Below, piece after piece: positions 16,344 through 24,808 of a stretch of DNA of 64,000 nt. Location of the stretch: contig NZ_FOUD01000011.1 of NCBI RefSeq assembly GCF_900114765.1, forward strand, positions 1 to 64,000. Reading direction: 5' to 3'. The first letter of the stretch is position 1, and every line of letters starts with the position of its first letter. The translations under genes were made by a program, and so were the position numbers. The notes under the pieces are model-generated. The model saw only the letters and a list, made by a program, of their open reading frames with translations, was not told where the DNA came from and did no database searches. The stretch comes from Halopseudomonas pachastrellae (GTDB lineage Bacteria; Pseudomonadota; Gammaproteobacteria; Pseudomonadales; Pseudomonadaceae).

Positions 16344-16943
16344 TCAGCCAAATAGCTTCTGGGTAACCCCGGCGACGTATTTGCCCTGATAGCGGGCAAT
16401 GGCGCGTTCGCGCGCATCGGGCTGGCGAGAGCCATCACCACCGGCGATGGTGGAGGCGCCGTAGGGTGTGCCGCCCTTGCCGTGCTCGATGTCGGCCAGC
16501 TCCTTGGTGCCGTAGCCAATTGGCAGCAGGATCATGCCGTGGTGCGCCAGGGTGGTCCAGGTAGAGGTGATGGTCATCTCCTGGCCGCCGCCGGTGCCGG
16601 TGGAGGTAAACACGCTGGCGATCTTGCCATGTAGCGCGCCCTTGGCCCACAGGCCGCCCGTCTGGTCGAGGAAGGTGCGCATCTGTCCGGACATGTTGCC
16701 GAAGCGCGTCGGGGTACCCAGCAGGATGGCGTCGTACTCGGCCAACTCGCCGGGGCTGGCTACCTCGGCCGCCTGATCAACCTTGCCGCCAGCGGCCTTG
16801 AAGGCGTCGTCGGGCATGGTTTCGGGTACACGCTTGACGGTCACCTCAACGCCTTGAACCTGTCGCGCGCCTTCGGCAACGACCTGCGCAAGGGTTTCGA
16901 TATGTCCGTACATGGAGTGATAAAGCACCAGAATCTTGGCCAT
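16344..16943 (-). CDS. wrbA: NAD(P)H:quinone oxidoreductase WrbA
   Basis: A 199-aa flavodoxin-like protein of the WrbA type. Visible family elements: the phosphate loop in [14 protein letters not shown] (residues 5-18), [24 protein letters not shown] around 75-98, and the [18 protein letters not shown] stretch around 111-128. It binds FMN as a tetramer and reduces quinones by two electrons, protecting from redox cycling. It stands alone on the minus strand, with an inverted repeat (CGACCGGCG/CGCCGGTCG, 16313-16338) just past its stop. Confidence 0.94.
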   Translation of the reverse strand: MAKILVLYHSMYGHIETLAQVVAEGARQVQGVEVTVKRVPETMPDDAFKAAGGKVDQAAEVASPGELAEYDAILLGTPTRFGNMSGQMRTFLDQTGGLWAKGALHGKIASVFTSTGTGGGQEMTITSTWTTLAHHGMILLPIGYGTKELADIEHGKGGTPYGASTIAGGDGSRQPDARERAIARYQGKYVAGVTQKLFG

Positions 16944-17059
16944 CAGTTTGCTCCTGCTGTGATTGAAAAGGCTGAGCCAGGCCCGCTACAGCGACATGGT
17001 TCAGCGTGTCTCTCAGCATAGAGCACCTGAGGCAAGGCAAGTTCAGGTGATCTGCACTA

Positions 17060-17293
17060 TCAATTTTGATAGTGACGGGGCGGCACCTTGCGCAGCGGGT
17101 CCAGCAGGGGCTTGAGGCCGTTGTGGTCGATCTCCTGCATCAGTTGCAGCAGACGGCCAACCTCGCCCTTGGGAAAGCCCTCGCGGGCAAACCAGTTGAG
17201 GTAGTGGCCGGGCAGATCGGCGATCAGGCGGCCCTTGTACTTGCCGTAGGGCATTTCGCGGGTGACGAGCAGGAGAAGGTCTTCGGGCTTCAT
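17060..17293 (-). CDS. DUF3820 family protein
   Basis: A 77-aa soluble protein with the PYGKYKGRLIADLPGHYLNWF signature of the DUF3820 family, common in Proteobacteria as single small genes. The conserved MPYGKYKG and LP..YL.WF residues resemble the winged helical motif found in exonuclease-associated small domains, but no function is established. It has its own strand position between wrbA and the glutaredoxin-like gene, so no operon partner suggests a role. Confidence 0.85.
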   Translation of the reverse strand: MKPEDLLLLVTREMPYGKYKGRLIADLPGHYLNWFAREGFPKGEVGRLLQLMQEIDHNGLKPLLDPLRKVPPRHYQN

Positions 17294-17394
17294 CGGTGCA
17301 TTATGCTCCGTTGCGTTGGTCGGGTCATCTTGGGTCGCGGGGGCGGAAAGGGTATGCTGCGTGGCCTAATTTTTCGCTACAGAGAGTCATTGCC

Positions 17395-17760
17395 ATGATC
17401 GTCAAGGCACTGCGGGTCGTTGTTGGCCAGCTCGTCGTCTTTATCAGCTTTCTTACCCGCCCGAGCCCCATGCGGCGCGAGCCTGCTGCCCAGGCGGAGG
17501 TGAACGACGCGGCATCTGCGCTGGCGCTGTACCAGTTTAACGGCTGCCCGTTCTGCGTGAAGGTACGCCGCACCCTGCGCCGGCTGAATCTGCCGGTCGA
17601 GCTGCGCGACGCCTCCGGCAATGCCGAACACCGTCAGACCCTGTTGGCCCAGGGCGGCAAGGTCAAGGTGCCTTGCCTGCGCATTGAAGAAGCTGGCCAG
17701 ACCCGCTGGTTGTACGAGTCCAGTGCGATCAACGAATACCTCGAACAGCGTTTTGCCTGA
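17395..17760 (+). CDS. Glutaredoxin/GST N-terminal domain protein
   Basis: A 121-aa protein. An N-terminal hydrophobic helix (about residues 4-22, ALRVVVGQLVVFISFLT) suggests membrane attachment. The thioredoxin fold starts near 43 (LALYQFNGCPFCVKVRRTL) with the active-site CPFC at about 51-54, the cis-proline in KVKVPCLRI and the SSAINEYL helix of GST-N domains. Start chosen at ATG 17395; longer frames lack a ribosome site. It is probably a monothiol or dithiol reductase acting at the inner membrane. Divergent from the DUF3820 gene. Confidence 0.85.
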   Translation: MIVKALRVVVGQLVVFISFLTRPSPMRREPAAQAEVNDAASALALYQFNGCPFCVKVRRTLRRLNLPVELRDASGNAEHRQTLLAQGGKVKVPCLRIEEAGQTRWLYESSAINEYLEQRFA

Positions 17761-17771
17761 GCCCGGTCAGC

Positions 17772-18149
17772 TCAATTTTGCTGATAGCTGTCGATGACTT
17801 CCTGCGCTGAGCGGAAGGCGTCGATGGCGGCCGGCACACCGGCATAGACCGCGCAGTGCAGCAGCGCTTCGCGGATCTCTTCTACCGTGCAGCCGTTGTT
17901 CAACGCGCCGCGCACGTGGCCTTTCAGCTCCTGCGGGCACTTTAGTGCGGTCAGCGCGGCCAGGGTGATCAGGCTGCGCGTTTTGCGGTCCAGCCCTTCT
18001 CTGTTCCAAACCCCACCCCAGGCGTGTTCGTTGACGAAGTCCTGCAGCGGCTGACTGAACTCCGTTGCGTTGTTCAGGGCGCGATCAACAAAGGCGTCGC
18101 CCATGACTTCACGGCGTACCTGCACGCCTTCCAGCTTGGTATTGCTCAT
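17772..18149 (-). CDS. Carboxymuconolactone decarboxylase family protein
   Basis: A 125-aa CMD/AhpD-fold protein of the PcaC type: EFSQPLQDFVNEHAWGGVWNR, LDRKTRSLITLAALTALKC, then LKGHVRGALNNGCTVEEIREALLHCAVYAGVPAA. The arginine and histidine positions expected for gamma-carboxymuconolactone decarboxylase are present (GHVRGALNNG). No other protocatechuate genes are nearby, so the real substrate is uncertain; some members act as peroxidase-like or unknown enzymes. It converges with the glutaredoxin-like gene. Confidence 0.85.
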   Translation of the reverse strand: MSNTKLEGVQVRREVMGDAFVDRALNNATEFSQPLQDFVNEHAWGGVWNREGLDRKTRSLITLAALTALKCPQELKGHVRGALNNGCTVEEIREALLHCAVYAGVPAAIDAFRSAQEVIDSYQQN

Positions 18150-18286
18150 AGTCTGCTCCTGTGACGATCGCGGCAGTGTATCAGCCTGTTGGCGCTAACG
18201 CTGATGTGGGTCAGCGCAAGCGACGGCATGCCCCGGCAAACTGTGCCACAGTGGAATAGCCACGATGACATAGCGGAGGTTGCGGC

Positions 18287-19690
18287 ATGGCGAGTGTTCG
18301 ATTTCTGGGTGCGGCGCAGGAGGTCACCGGGTCTTGTCACCTGTTGAGTTCTCCGGCGGTGGGCAAGGTGCTGCTGGACTGCGGCATGCATCAGGGCGGC
18401 GATGCGGTGGATCGGCTGCGTGACGAGCGCTTTGGCTTTCAGCCCGCCGAGATCGATGCGGTCATCCTCTCCCATGCGCATATCGATCACTCCGGCCTGT
18501 TGCCCAAACTGGTCAGCGAAGGGTTTCGCGGCCCGATTTATTGCACCCGCGCGACTGCCGATCTGCTGCAGGTCATGCTCAACGACGCCGCCGGGCTCTA
18601 TGAGCGCGACCTTGAACGGGAGAACCTGCGCCGCGCGCGCCGTGGTGCGCCGGAACTGCAGCCGGCCTATACCCGGGCGGATGTGGAGCGGGTGTTCAAG
18701 CAATGTGCGCCGCAGCGCTACCGGGAAACTGTAGCGCTGGGTGAGGCAGGCACCCTGACGCTGCACGACGCCGGCCACATTCTCGGCTCGGCGATTGTCG
18801 AGCTGACGCTGCAGGAGCAGGGCCGCGAGAAGCGCCTGGTGTTCTCCGGCGACCTGGGCAAGAAGGACAGCGTGCTGCTGTTTGATCCCGAGGTACTGAC
18901 CCGCGCCGACGTGGTGATGATGGAAGGCACCTACGGTGACCGTGATCACCGTACGCTGGGTAACACCGTTGAGCAGTTCGAGCAGGTGCTGCATGAGGCC
19001 TGGGAGCGCGGCGGTAACGTGATGATTCCGTCCTTTGCCGTGGGCCGCACCCAGGAGCTGCTGTTCTATCTGGGGCAGTTGTACCAGCAGGGCAAGCTGG
19101 ATAACTGGGAGGTGTTTCTCGACAGCCCCATGGCGATCGAGGTGACGCGCCTCTATGACCGCTGGCTGAGCCAGCTCGACTGCGAGGGCGCCAAGGGCCT
19201 GTGCAGTGGCGACCAGACCTTGCTGCGCGATTTTCTGCCGCGCCTGCGGCTGACTGCCAGCACCGACGAGTCGATGATGATCAACAAGATCAAGCGCGGC
19301 GCGCTGATCATTGCCGGCAGCGGCATGTGCACCGGCGGGCGCATTCGTCATCACTTCAAGCAGCGTATCTGGGATGAGCGCAACACCCTGATCTTTGTCG
19401 GTTATCAGGCGCGCAACACGTTGGGCCGCATCCTGGTTGACGGGGTCAAGCGCATCAAACTGTTCCGAGAGGAATATCTGGTGCGCGCGCAGATCGAAAC
19501 CCTGGGCGGCTTTTCGGCGCACGCCGGGCAAACCGGGCTGGTGGACTGGGTCAGCCATTTCGAGACCAACCCCAAGGTGGTGCTGGTGCACGGCGAGGCG
19601 GATGCGCTGGATGCGTTGGCCAAGCGGCTGTGGGATGAGCACCAGATTGAGGCCATGATCCCGACCCAGGGCCAGAGCCTGGCGTTCTGA
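18287..19690 (+). CDS. MBL-fold RNA-processing exonuclease (beta-CASP family)
   Basis: A 467-aa metallo-beta-lactamase/beta-CASP protein. The zinc motif HxHxDH is at H63-H68 (LSHAHIDHSG). Further ligands are in GHILGSAI and SGDLG. The beta-CASP cassette shows PSFAVGRTQELL and the late GFSAHAGQTGLVDW. The C-terminal RMMBL motif gives VLVHGEADAL. This is the CPSF/YsH1-like bacterial branch, presumed cytoplasmic RNase. Start at 18287; GGAGG lies 9 bases upstream. It is convergent with the phosphoketolase-like gene. Confidence 0.9.
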   Translation: MASVRFLGAAQEVTGSCHLLSSPAVGKVLLDCGMHQGGDAVDRLRDERFGFQPAEIDAVILSHAHIDHSGLLPKLVSEGFRGPIYCTRATADLLQVMLNDAAGLYERDLERENLRRARRGAPELQPAYTRADVERVFKQCAPQRYRETVALGEAGTLTLHDAGHILGSAIVELTLQEQGREKRLVFSGDLGKKDSVLLFDPEVLTRADVVMMEGTYGDRDHRTLGNTVEQFEQVLHEAWERGGNVMIPSFAVGRTQELLFYLGQLYQQGKLDNWEVFLDSPMAIEVTRLYDRWLSQLDCEGAKGLCSGDQTLLRDFLPRLRLTASTDESMMINKIKRGALIIAGSGMCTGGRIRHHFKQRIWDERNTLIFVGYQARNTLGRILVDGVKRIKLFREEYLVRAQIETLGGFSAHAGQTGLVDWVSHFETNPKVVLVHGEADALDALAKRLWDEHQIEAMIPTQGQSLAF

Positions 19691-19722
19691 GTGCGCCCCG
19701 CTCACCGCCTGGCGGTGAGCGG

Positions 19723-22077
19723 CTAGTCCTGCAGCAGCCGTGGATCGCCCTGCCCCTTGAGCACCGCCTGTTCGGTGGGCTCCAGCAGATCATCCAGCGG
19801 CATTGCAAGTAGCTGCGCGGCGGCGGCGACCAGGTGCGCCCAGCTTTGCTGGTTGGCAAACTGCATACCGAAGGTATCCAGCGTGCCGCCGCGGCTGCGA
19901 TAGCCGAGGAAGCGGCTGGTCTGCGGGCCGGTGTCGAGGCGGCGCAGCACCCCGGTCATGACCTCGGCGTGGCCATGGCAGACAAACAGGCGGCAGCGGG
20001 CAGCGGGAATGCGCCGGGCCAGATCGGCATCGCTGTGCACGGCGGCACGCTCCATCGCATCGCGCCCTTCGCGCAGCAACCCTGGCTCGATCAGCACCAC
20101 CTCGCTGCAGGGTACGCCGTGGTAGCGCAGATGCCGGGCGGCGCGGCGTACTGCCTGCAGCTGGTAGGCGCCAATGGCCAGCAACTGCAGCTCGGCGCCG
20201 GGGTCGGCACTGAGTACGGCGAAGCCGCTGTCGGCAGCGGCTTGGGCCTCCGGCACGGTCAGGCAGGTGTCCACCGGGTTTTTCGGAGCCACGATCAGCG
20301 CCACCTGTCCGTGGCTGGCGTAGACCTTGCGCAGCACCGCCACGGCGCTGTGGCTGTCGACCGGGAAGTAGACCGGGGCACTGTCACTCATCTCCTGCAG
20401 CCAGGCGTCGCACAGGGTCGGGTCCTGGTGGGACTGCTCGTTCTTACCGTTCTCCCAGGTGTGGGAGGTGGCAATGATCGGCACGCTGAGCCAGTTGGTC
20501 GGGCGGCCCAGCTCACGGGCGTGGCGACTGAAAATCAGCTCCTGACGCATGGCGCCGAGCATTTTCACGGCAAAGGCTTCGTAGCTGACGGCCAGGTTGA
20601 TGCCCTGCCGGTTGGCCAGTGCGGCGGAAACCACCGCTTCTTCGTTGAGTGCGGTAATCACGCTGCCCTGCAGCCCCTCGGCGATACCGTCCTCGGCGGC
20701 GGTAACGCGGTGCAGCAGGTGGTCCAGAGTCTGGTTCATGCGGTTGCTGCGCATCTCATCCGGGTTGCCAACGCGCACCCGCAGCTCGGGGTTGGCGCGG
20801 GTCAGGGCGCAGAACCACTGGTCGATGGCGGCCATGGGTGCGCCGGGCTGCTCGATACTGATCGGCGGCAGCACTGGCGTGGCGACCTGAATCTGCGCCA
20901 GTGGGTGATCCTTCTCCTGCGGGCGCTGTTGCCCTGCGTGATTGCTTAACGCGGCAACCGCGGCGCGCAGCTCTGCCTCGCTGACATGCAGCGCGGCGAT
21001 GCCCTGATTGAAGCGCTCGCGGGCGGCTGCGTCGGTGGCGGGGTTGTCGACCAGCGGCAGGTTGTGGGCGGCATTGGTGCCAGCCCCCGGAAAGCCGAAG
21101 CCCTTGACCGTCTCTGCAATTGCATAGGGCAGGCGCACCGGGTACTCGGCATCGCCGTCTACGATGGCCTGGTGGGCATCGCGCAGGGCGCGGCCCATGC
21201 TGATGATGGCCCAGGCAAAGGCGGCCGGGTCGCGGCCATCGATGTCGATCGGGTCAAAACCGTTCAGCGCCAGATGCTCGCGCAGCCAGTCAACCCCGCC
21301 GACCTGGGCCATGGTTGAGCGCTGGTCGATGCGCCGGCCGTTGGCGATCATGATCGGCATGACCAGCCCGCTGTCTTCGCCGCGCCACCAGCGCGGTGCC
21401 CAGTCGCTGCCACGCTGCTCCTCAAAGGCGCCGTCGCTGAGAAAGGTCACCAGCTCTTGCCCTGGCAGCGGCATGTGCACGTATTGCAGCCCGGCAAAGC
21501 CGAGATAGCCGCCCTCGCTGATGCCGCCACCGGTGTGCGGGTTGACGTGGCTACCCAGCGGCACCGCCGGGCGGCCTTCGGCATCGATGGCGTAGCTGTA
21601 AAAGTCCTGACAGAGCTGACTGAGCCCGGCGTCGCTGAACGGGTAGCGTTCGGCCTGCGCCGCTTCGGTGTTGCCCGTCAGGACGTTGACCGCATCAATT
21701 GCCGCCACGCAGTGCCCCTGCCCCATCAGCCAGCTGCGGGTGGTGCCGGTCAGCGCGTTGGCGAGCAGGTAGCCAACGTAGGCCGGCACCATGTTCAACG
21801 CGCCGCCGGTGTGGCCCTCGGGTTGGGGTTTGAAATCGCTCTGCGCGAGCGGGCGGCCGTCCAGGTAGACCTGACGTGCGTAGGTCATGTGCGCCACCTG
21901 ACGCATCGCGGCGTTGCATAATCTGTCTGCCGCCTGCAGCAGCGTCAGCGCCTGTTCGCGGGAGCAGGTGCCGTCTGCGGCCAGGACATCAAGCAGCGTA
22001 TCGATGCGCTCGCGGGTCAGAAAATCATGCTGGATGACGCCGAAGCCCTGGCTCCAGTTGTGCAATGTGTCGGTCAT
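19723..22077 (-). CDS. Phosphoketolase-superfamily ThDP enzyme
   Basis: A 784-aa protein matching the phosphoketolase (XFP) architecture. The order is GHTGGALNMVPAYVGYL, SHVNPHTGGGISEGGYLGF, the ThDP site LSDGAFEEQ...IMIANG, the central ATSHTWENGKNEQSHQDP motif and the YFPVDSH segment. It departs from classical phosphoketolases: the usual GPGHG is GQGH, and GDGEAETG is SDGAFEEQ. Some databases label such Pseudomonas proteins xylulose 5-phosphate 3-epimerase (from memory). So phosphoketolase activity is not certain. Start ATG 22077 has GGAG 8 bases before; longer frames do not. No pentose genes are adjacent. Confidence 0.82.
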   Translation of the reverse strand: MTDTLHNWSQGFGVIQHDFLTRERIDTLLDVLAADGTCSREQALTLLQAADRLCNAAMRQVAHMTYARQVYLDGRPLAQSDFKPQPEGHTGGALNMVPAYVGYLLANALTGTTRSWLMGQGHCVAAIDAVNVLTGNTEAAQAERYPFSDAGLSQLCQDFYSYAIDAEGRPAVPLGSHVNPHTGGGISEGGYLGFAGLQYVHMPLPGQELVTFLSDGAFEEQRGSDWAPRWWRGEDSGLVMPIMIANGRRIDQRSTMAQVGGVDWLREHLALNGFDPIDIDGRDPAAFAWAIISMGRALRDAHQAIVDGDAEYPVRLPYAIAETVKGFGFPGAGTNAAHNLPLVDNPATDAAARERFNQGIAALHVSEAELRAAVAALSNHAGQQRPQEKDHPLAQIQVATPVLPPISIEQPGAPMAAIDQWFCALTRANPELRVRVGNPDEMRSNRMNQTLDHLLHRVTAAEDGIAEGLQGSVITALNEEAVVSAALANRQGINLAVSYEAFAVKMLGAMRQELIFSRHARELGRPTNWLSVPIIATSHTWENGKNEQSHQDPTLCDAWLQEMSDSAPVYFPVDSHSAVAVLRKVYASHGQVALIVAPKNPVDTCLTVPEAQAAADSGFAVLSADPGAELQLLAIGAYQLQAVRRAARHLRYHGVPCSEVVLIEPGLLREGRDAMERAAVHSDADLARRIPAARCRLFVCHGHAEVMTGVLRRLDTGPQTSRFLGYRSRGGTLDTFGMQFANQQSWAHLVAAAAQLLAMPLDDLLEPTEQAVLKGQGDPRLLQD

Positions 22078-22191
22078 GCTGGTCTCCTTGCCCTGTCTGT
22101 TTGCCACCCTAGCAGAGATTGGCGTGACCACCTTGCGCTGGGTCAGGGTTACTGCCGGCATGCTCTGATCTGAACAGAGGCCCAAACGCAA

Positions 22192-22214
22192 GCACCCGCC
22201 GTGATGGCGGGTGC
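22192..22214 (-). terminator. Hairpin after the DUF1328 gene
   Basis: GCACCCGCC-GTGAT-GGCGGGTGC is a perfect 9-bp stem. On the minus strand it follows the DUF1328 stop and leads into TTGCGTTT, so it may terminate that transcript. Confidence 0.6.
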
Positions 22215-22235
22215 GGGGTCCTTCAGCGTGGGGCG

Positions 22236-22400
22236 CTATAACTTGGGTCGGCGTCCTATGATGAAGGAGACAATGAACAGCACCAAGAAGACCAGGAACA
22301 GGATTTTCGCGATCCCTGTTGCGGTGCCAGCGATGCCACCGAAGCCCAGAACCGCAGCGATGATGGCGATAATCAGGAAAGTAATAGCCCAACTAAGCAT
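22236..22400 (-). CDS. DUF1328 small membrane protein
   Basis: A 54-aa hydrophobic protein beginning [20 protein letters not shown], then [20 protein letters not shown], with two membrane helices. This is the DUF1328 (YtjA-like) family, usually stress-induced and of unknown function. I start at ATG 22400, where GGAG sits 7-8 bases upstream; an ATG 21 bases earlier is less likely. It heads a run of minus-strand stress-type genes (PA2169-like and BON proteins upstream). Confidence 0.85.
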   Translation of the reverse strand: MLSWAITFLIIAIIAAVLGFGGIAGTATGIAKILFLVFLVLFIVSFIIGRRPKL

Positions 22401-22493
22401 GGTGTTTCTCCTTTTCAACAAGCCTGCGGCGTGATCGCTCCGGCCTGATCTCTCTGGTTGCCGCCAGGCGGAGCTGACGGCGACCGGTGTTGT

Positions 22494-22925
22494 TTACTGT
22501 GCTTTTTTCAGGTCGCGCATGCGGTCGTGGCAGGCGCGTACCTTTGGCAGCAGCGGGGCGACGTCGGCGCGCAGGTCAGGCTCGTGCGCGTCCATGGCAT
22601 CTTCAAAGGCGTGCAGAATGCGGTCCTCGGCCTCTTCCAGCTGGGCGATATAGGTAGCGCCCTCATCGCTGGACAGTTTGGCGCGGGTGTCGGCATAGAC
22701 TTCACGCAGCTTGCCGGTCAGGGTGCCACCGGTTGCCGGGGTGTCGGCGTTGGCAGCGACCTTGCCCTGCAGGGCAGCGATCACTTCGGTCTTGGCCTGG
22801 GCCATGTCGGTGAACAGGGCCTTGAGTTGGGGTTCTTTCACCTCATCACGGGCGTGCTCGTAAAAGCGCTTGCCGTCACGGGTTACTTCAATCAGGTCAT
22901 TCAGTTCGTCAGTCTTGGTGCTCAT
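22494..22925 (-). CDS. PA2169-like four-helix-bundle protein (DUF2383)
   Basis: A 143-aa all-helical protein: LNDLIEVTRDGKRFYEHARDEV, then LKALFTDMAQAKTEVIAALQ, then LREVYADTRAKL, then EEAEDRILHAFEDAM. This corresponds to the ferritin-like DUF2383/PA2169 family. Glu/His/Asp residues are spaced as in such bundles, but a metal centre is not certain. Families of this type are stationary-phase and stress associated. Located between the DUF1328 and triple-BON genes on the same strand. Confidence 0.82.
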   Translation of the reverse strand: MSTKTDELNDLIEVTRDGKRFYEHARDEVKEPQLKALFTDMAQAKTEVIAALQGKVAANADTPATGGTLTGKLREVYADTRAKLSSDEGATYIAQLEEAEDRILHAFEDAMDAHEPDLRADVAPLLPKVRACHDRMRDLKKAQ

Positions 22926-22987
22926 GATCCGTCTCCTTCTGTTGGGTGCTTAACAAAAAACGGTTCCGCTTCAAGCTTCAGAGGTGT

Positions 22988-23009
22988 GGCCGGCCCGGTT
23001 GGGCCGGCC
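22988..23009 (-). terminator. GC-rich hairpin after the BON-domain gene
   Basis: GGCCGGCCC-GGTT-GGGCCGGCC is a perfect 9-bp stem placed 7 bp past the BON gene stop. There is no T-run, so a Rho-independent terminator is possible but not typical. Confidence 0.45.
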
Positions 23010-23015
23010 TGCGGG

Positions 23016-23846
23016 TTAGCTGGCAGTGCGCAGGTTTTCTGCGGTCACTTCCTTCACGCCCTTGATGTTCTCGGCAGTCTGGATGGCCAGATCTTTCTCT
23101 TCGCTGGACATCACGGTGCCGCTTAGGGCAACTACGCCGTTCTTGGTGTCCACAGAGATATCCAGACCACTCAGGTTGCTGCTCAGCAGGTAGCTGGATT
23201 TGACCTTGCTGGTAATCCAGGCGTCGCTGATGGCTTCGCCAGCGTCATCGGCTGCGTTCTGGGCCTTGGCGGCAGCAGTGGCTTCGCCATTGACGCGAAT
23301 TTCGTTGTCAACGCGGTGCACGCCGTCGGTGTCTTTGGCCAGCATGCCGGCCAGATCCTTGGCTTCGTCGCTCTGGGCGGTACCGCTCAGGGTAACCACG
23401 CCGTTGTTGGTGGTGACGTCAATGTCCAGGCCTTCGGTGTTGCTGTTCCACAGCAGCTTGGACTTGATGGTCGCCGTGGTGGTGGCGTTGCTGAAGCTGG
23501 TCGACAGCGACGGGTTGCCTTCAGTGCGCTCCTTGCGCTCGGCGTCCGGGTTGACCTGCAGTTGGTTGTCAACGCGCTGGATGCCGTCGATGTCCTTGGC
23601 AACCTGTTCGGCCAGGTCGCGATCAACGTCACTCTCTACATCACCGGTCAGGGTGGCGACGCCGTTTTCGACATCGACATCAATGGTGAAGGGGTTGAGG
23701 TGACGGTTCAGGGTGATGGCGGTCCAGATAGAGCCTTCCTGGCGGGCTTCGGTCAGGTCACCGTCGTCAGCGTGTGCGGCCATTGACGTCATGCTCAGTA
23801 CGCTGGCGGTGGCGGTAGCAATGGCAAGTGTTTTCAGCTTGGTCAT
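23016..23846 (-). CDS. Periplasmic triple-BON-domain protein (OsmY-like)
   Basis: A 276-aa exported protein: signal peptide about 1-26 (ending SMAAHA), then three BON domains at roughly 36-100, 115-185 and 205-272. Each has the pattern LDIDV..NGVVTLSGTA.S..... A..... VDGV..V.N (for example VATLTGDVESDVDRDLAEQVAKD). OsmY has two; three is less common. BON domains bind phospholipid surfaces and stabilise the envelope under osmotic or envelope stress. The gene has an AT-rich, A/T-tract leader upstream (23920-23970). Confidence 0.9.
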   Translation of the reverse strand: MTKLKTLAIATATASVLSMTSMAAHADDGDLTEARQEGSIWTAITLNRHLNPFTIDVDVENGVATLTGDVESDVDRDLAEQVAKDIDGIQRVDNQLQVNPDAERKERTEGNPSLSTSFSNATTTATIKSKLLWNSNTEGLDIDVTTNNGVVTLSGTAQSDEAKDLAGMLAKDTDGVHRVDNEIRVNGEATAAAKAQNAADDAGEAISDAWITSKVKSSYLLSSNLSGLDISVDTKNGVVALSGTVMSSEEKDLAIQTAENIKGVKEVTAENLRTAS

Positions 23847-23998
23847 GGGTGTTTCTCCTGTTCTCGCTTTGTCCGTTTCCGGTCTATCGGTGACCGTTGC
23901 AAGAGATATTGCAGAGGCCGTGCCAGCTTTTTTGTTTTTTTAATTTCTTTATGAATCAATAAGTTATGGCGTTTTGATGGCCCGGTGACCTATGCGCA

Positions 23999-24036
23999 TT
24001 GCACGACCGCAAAAAAATGGCCGTGCAATTTGCACG
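23999..24036. promoter_or_regulatory. Three TTGCACG copies in 38 bp
   Basis: TTGCACG occurs at 23999-24005, inverted (CGTGCAA) at 24022-24028 and direct again at 24030-24036, with an A7 tract between. It lies in the divergent gap between the BON gene and the DUF4136 lipoprotein gene and could be an operator or a transcript hairpin. Confidence 0.4.
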
Positions 24037-24158
24037 CTTTTTCGGTGTCCAATTTGGCAAGTGCGACCAGCGGCCTTATCGCGGCCATGGCCGGGCAGCG
24101 GTCAGAGCTGCGTCGCGCTACACTGGGGGCCGGCGTCATCACCATTGGAGTACTTCTC

Positions 24159-24716
24159 ATGCGTCTTCATCATGTGTTTCTGTTGCCCTGTGTCCTTGCC
24201 TTGGCAGCCTGTCAAACCACCATCAAGCCGGACTACGACACCAGCTATGACTTTTCTACCAGCCAGACCTGGCAATGGGCTGAGCCCAAGGTCACCTTTA
24301 CCCCCGCCGATGATCCACGCCTGAGCAGCGACCTGACCGCCGAGCGCGTCAAGCAAGCGGTGGCCGATGGGTTGGACGCTCGCGGCCTGAGCCCGGTGCT
24401 GGAAGGTCAGACGGCAGATTTGTCGGTCAAGACGTATGTTGTGGTGGAAAACCGTGAAGAGAACGTGAGTACCAGCTTTGGCGGCTACTGGGGCTGGGGT
24501 GGTGGGTTCTGGGGCGGCCCGTCGATCCAGACCTATCCCTCGGACTACAAGGAGATCACCCTGCAAATCGACCTGCTCGACCCGGCCAGCGGACGCCTGT
24601 TGTGGCGTGGCAGCGAAAGCGAGCGCCTGAGCTCCTCGCCGCAGACCCCGGCCAAGCGCGACGAGCAGGCTCGGCGCATGACGGGGCGAGTGCTGGAAGC
24701 CTTTCCGCCCTACTGA
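24159..24716 (+). CDS. DUF4136 lipoprotein
   Basis: A 185-aa envelope lipoprotein with lipobox LAAC (Cys18). The DUF4136 domain follows: YDFSTSQTWQWAEPK, SDLTAERVKQAVADGLDARGL, a Gly/Trp-rich insert GGYWGWGGGFWGG around 103-117, and VDLLDPASGRLLWRG. Start at ATG 24159, with TTGGAG 8 bases before; the frame is open further upstream without a ribosome site. Function unknown; such proteins are outer membrane lipoproteins of Gammaproteobacteria. A strong terminator follows the stop. Confidence 0.88.
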   Translation: MRLHHVFLLPCVLALAACQTTIKPDYDTSYDFSTSQTWQWAEPKVTFTPADDPRLSSDLTAERVKQAVADGLDARGLSPVLEGQTADLSVKTYVVVENREENVSTSFGGYWGWGGGFWGGPSIQTYPSDYKEITLQIDLLDPASGRLLWRGSESERLSSSPQTPAKRDEQARRMTGRVLEAFPPY

Positions 24717-24731
24717 GAGGGGCATAAAAAA

Positions 24732-24767
24732 ACGCGGATGGCATGCGTGGTGCCATCCGCGTTTTCT
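24732..24767. terminator. Bidirectional Rho-independent terminator
   Basis: ACGCGGATGGCA and TGCCATCCGCGT form a perfect 12-bp stem around a 7-base loop, preceded by a run of A and followed by TTTCTCTT. It separates the DUF4136 gene from the convergent acyl-CoA dehydrogenase gene. Confidence 0.9.
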
Positions 24768-24808
24768 CTTCTGTCAGGCCGGCAACAGCGTGCCGGCCTC
24801 TCCTGAAG

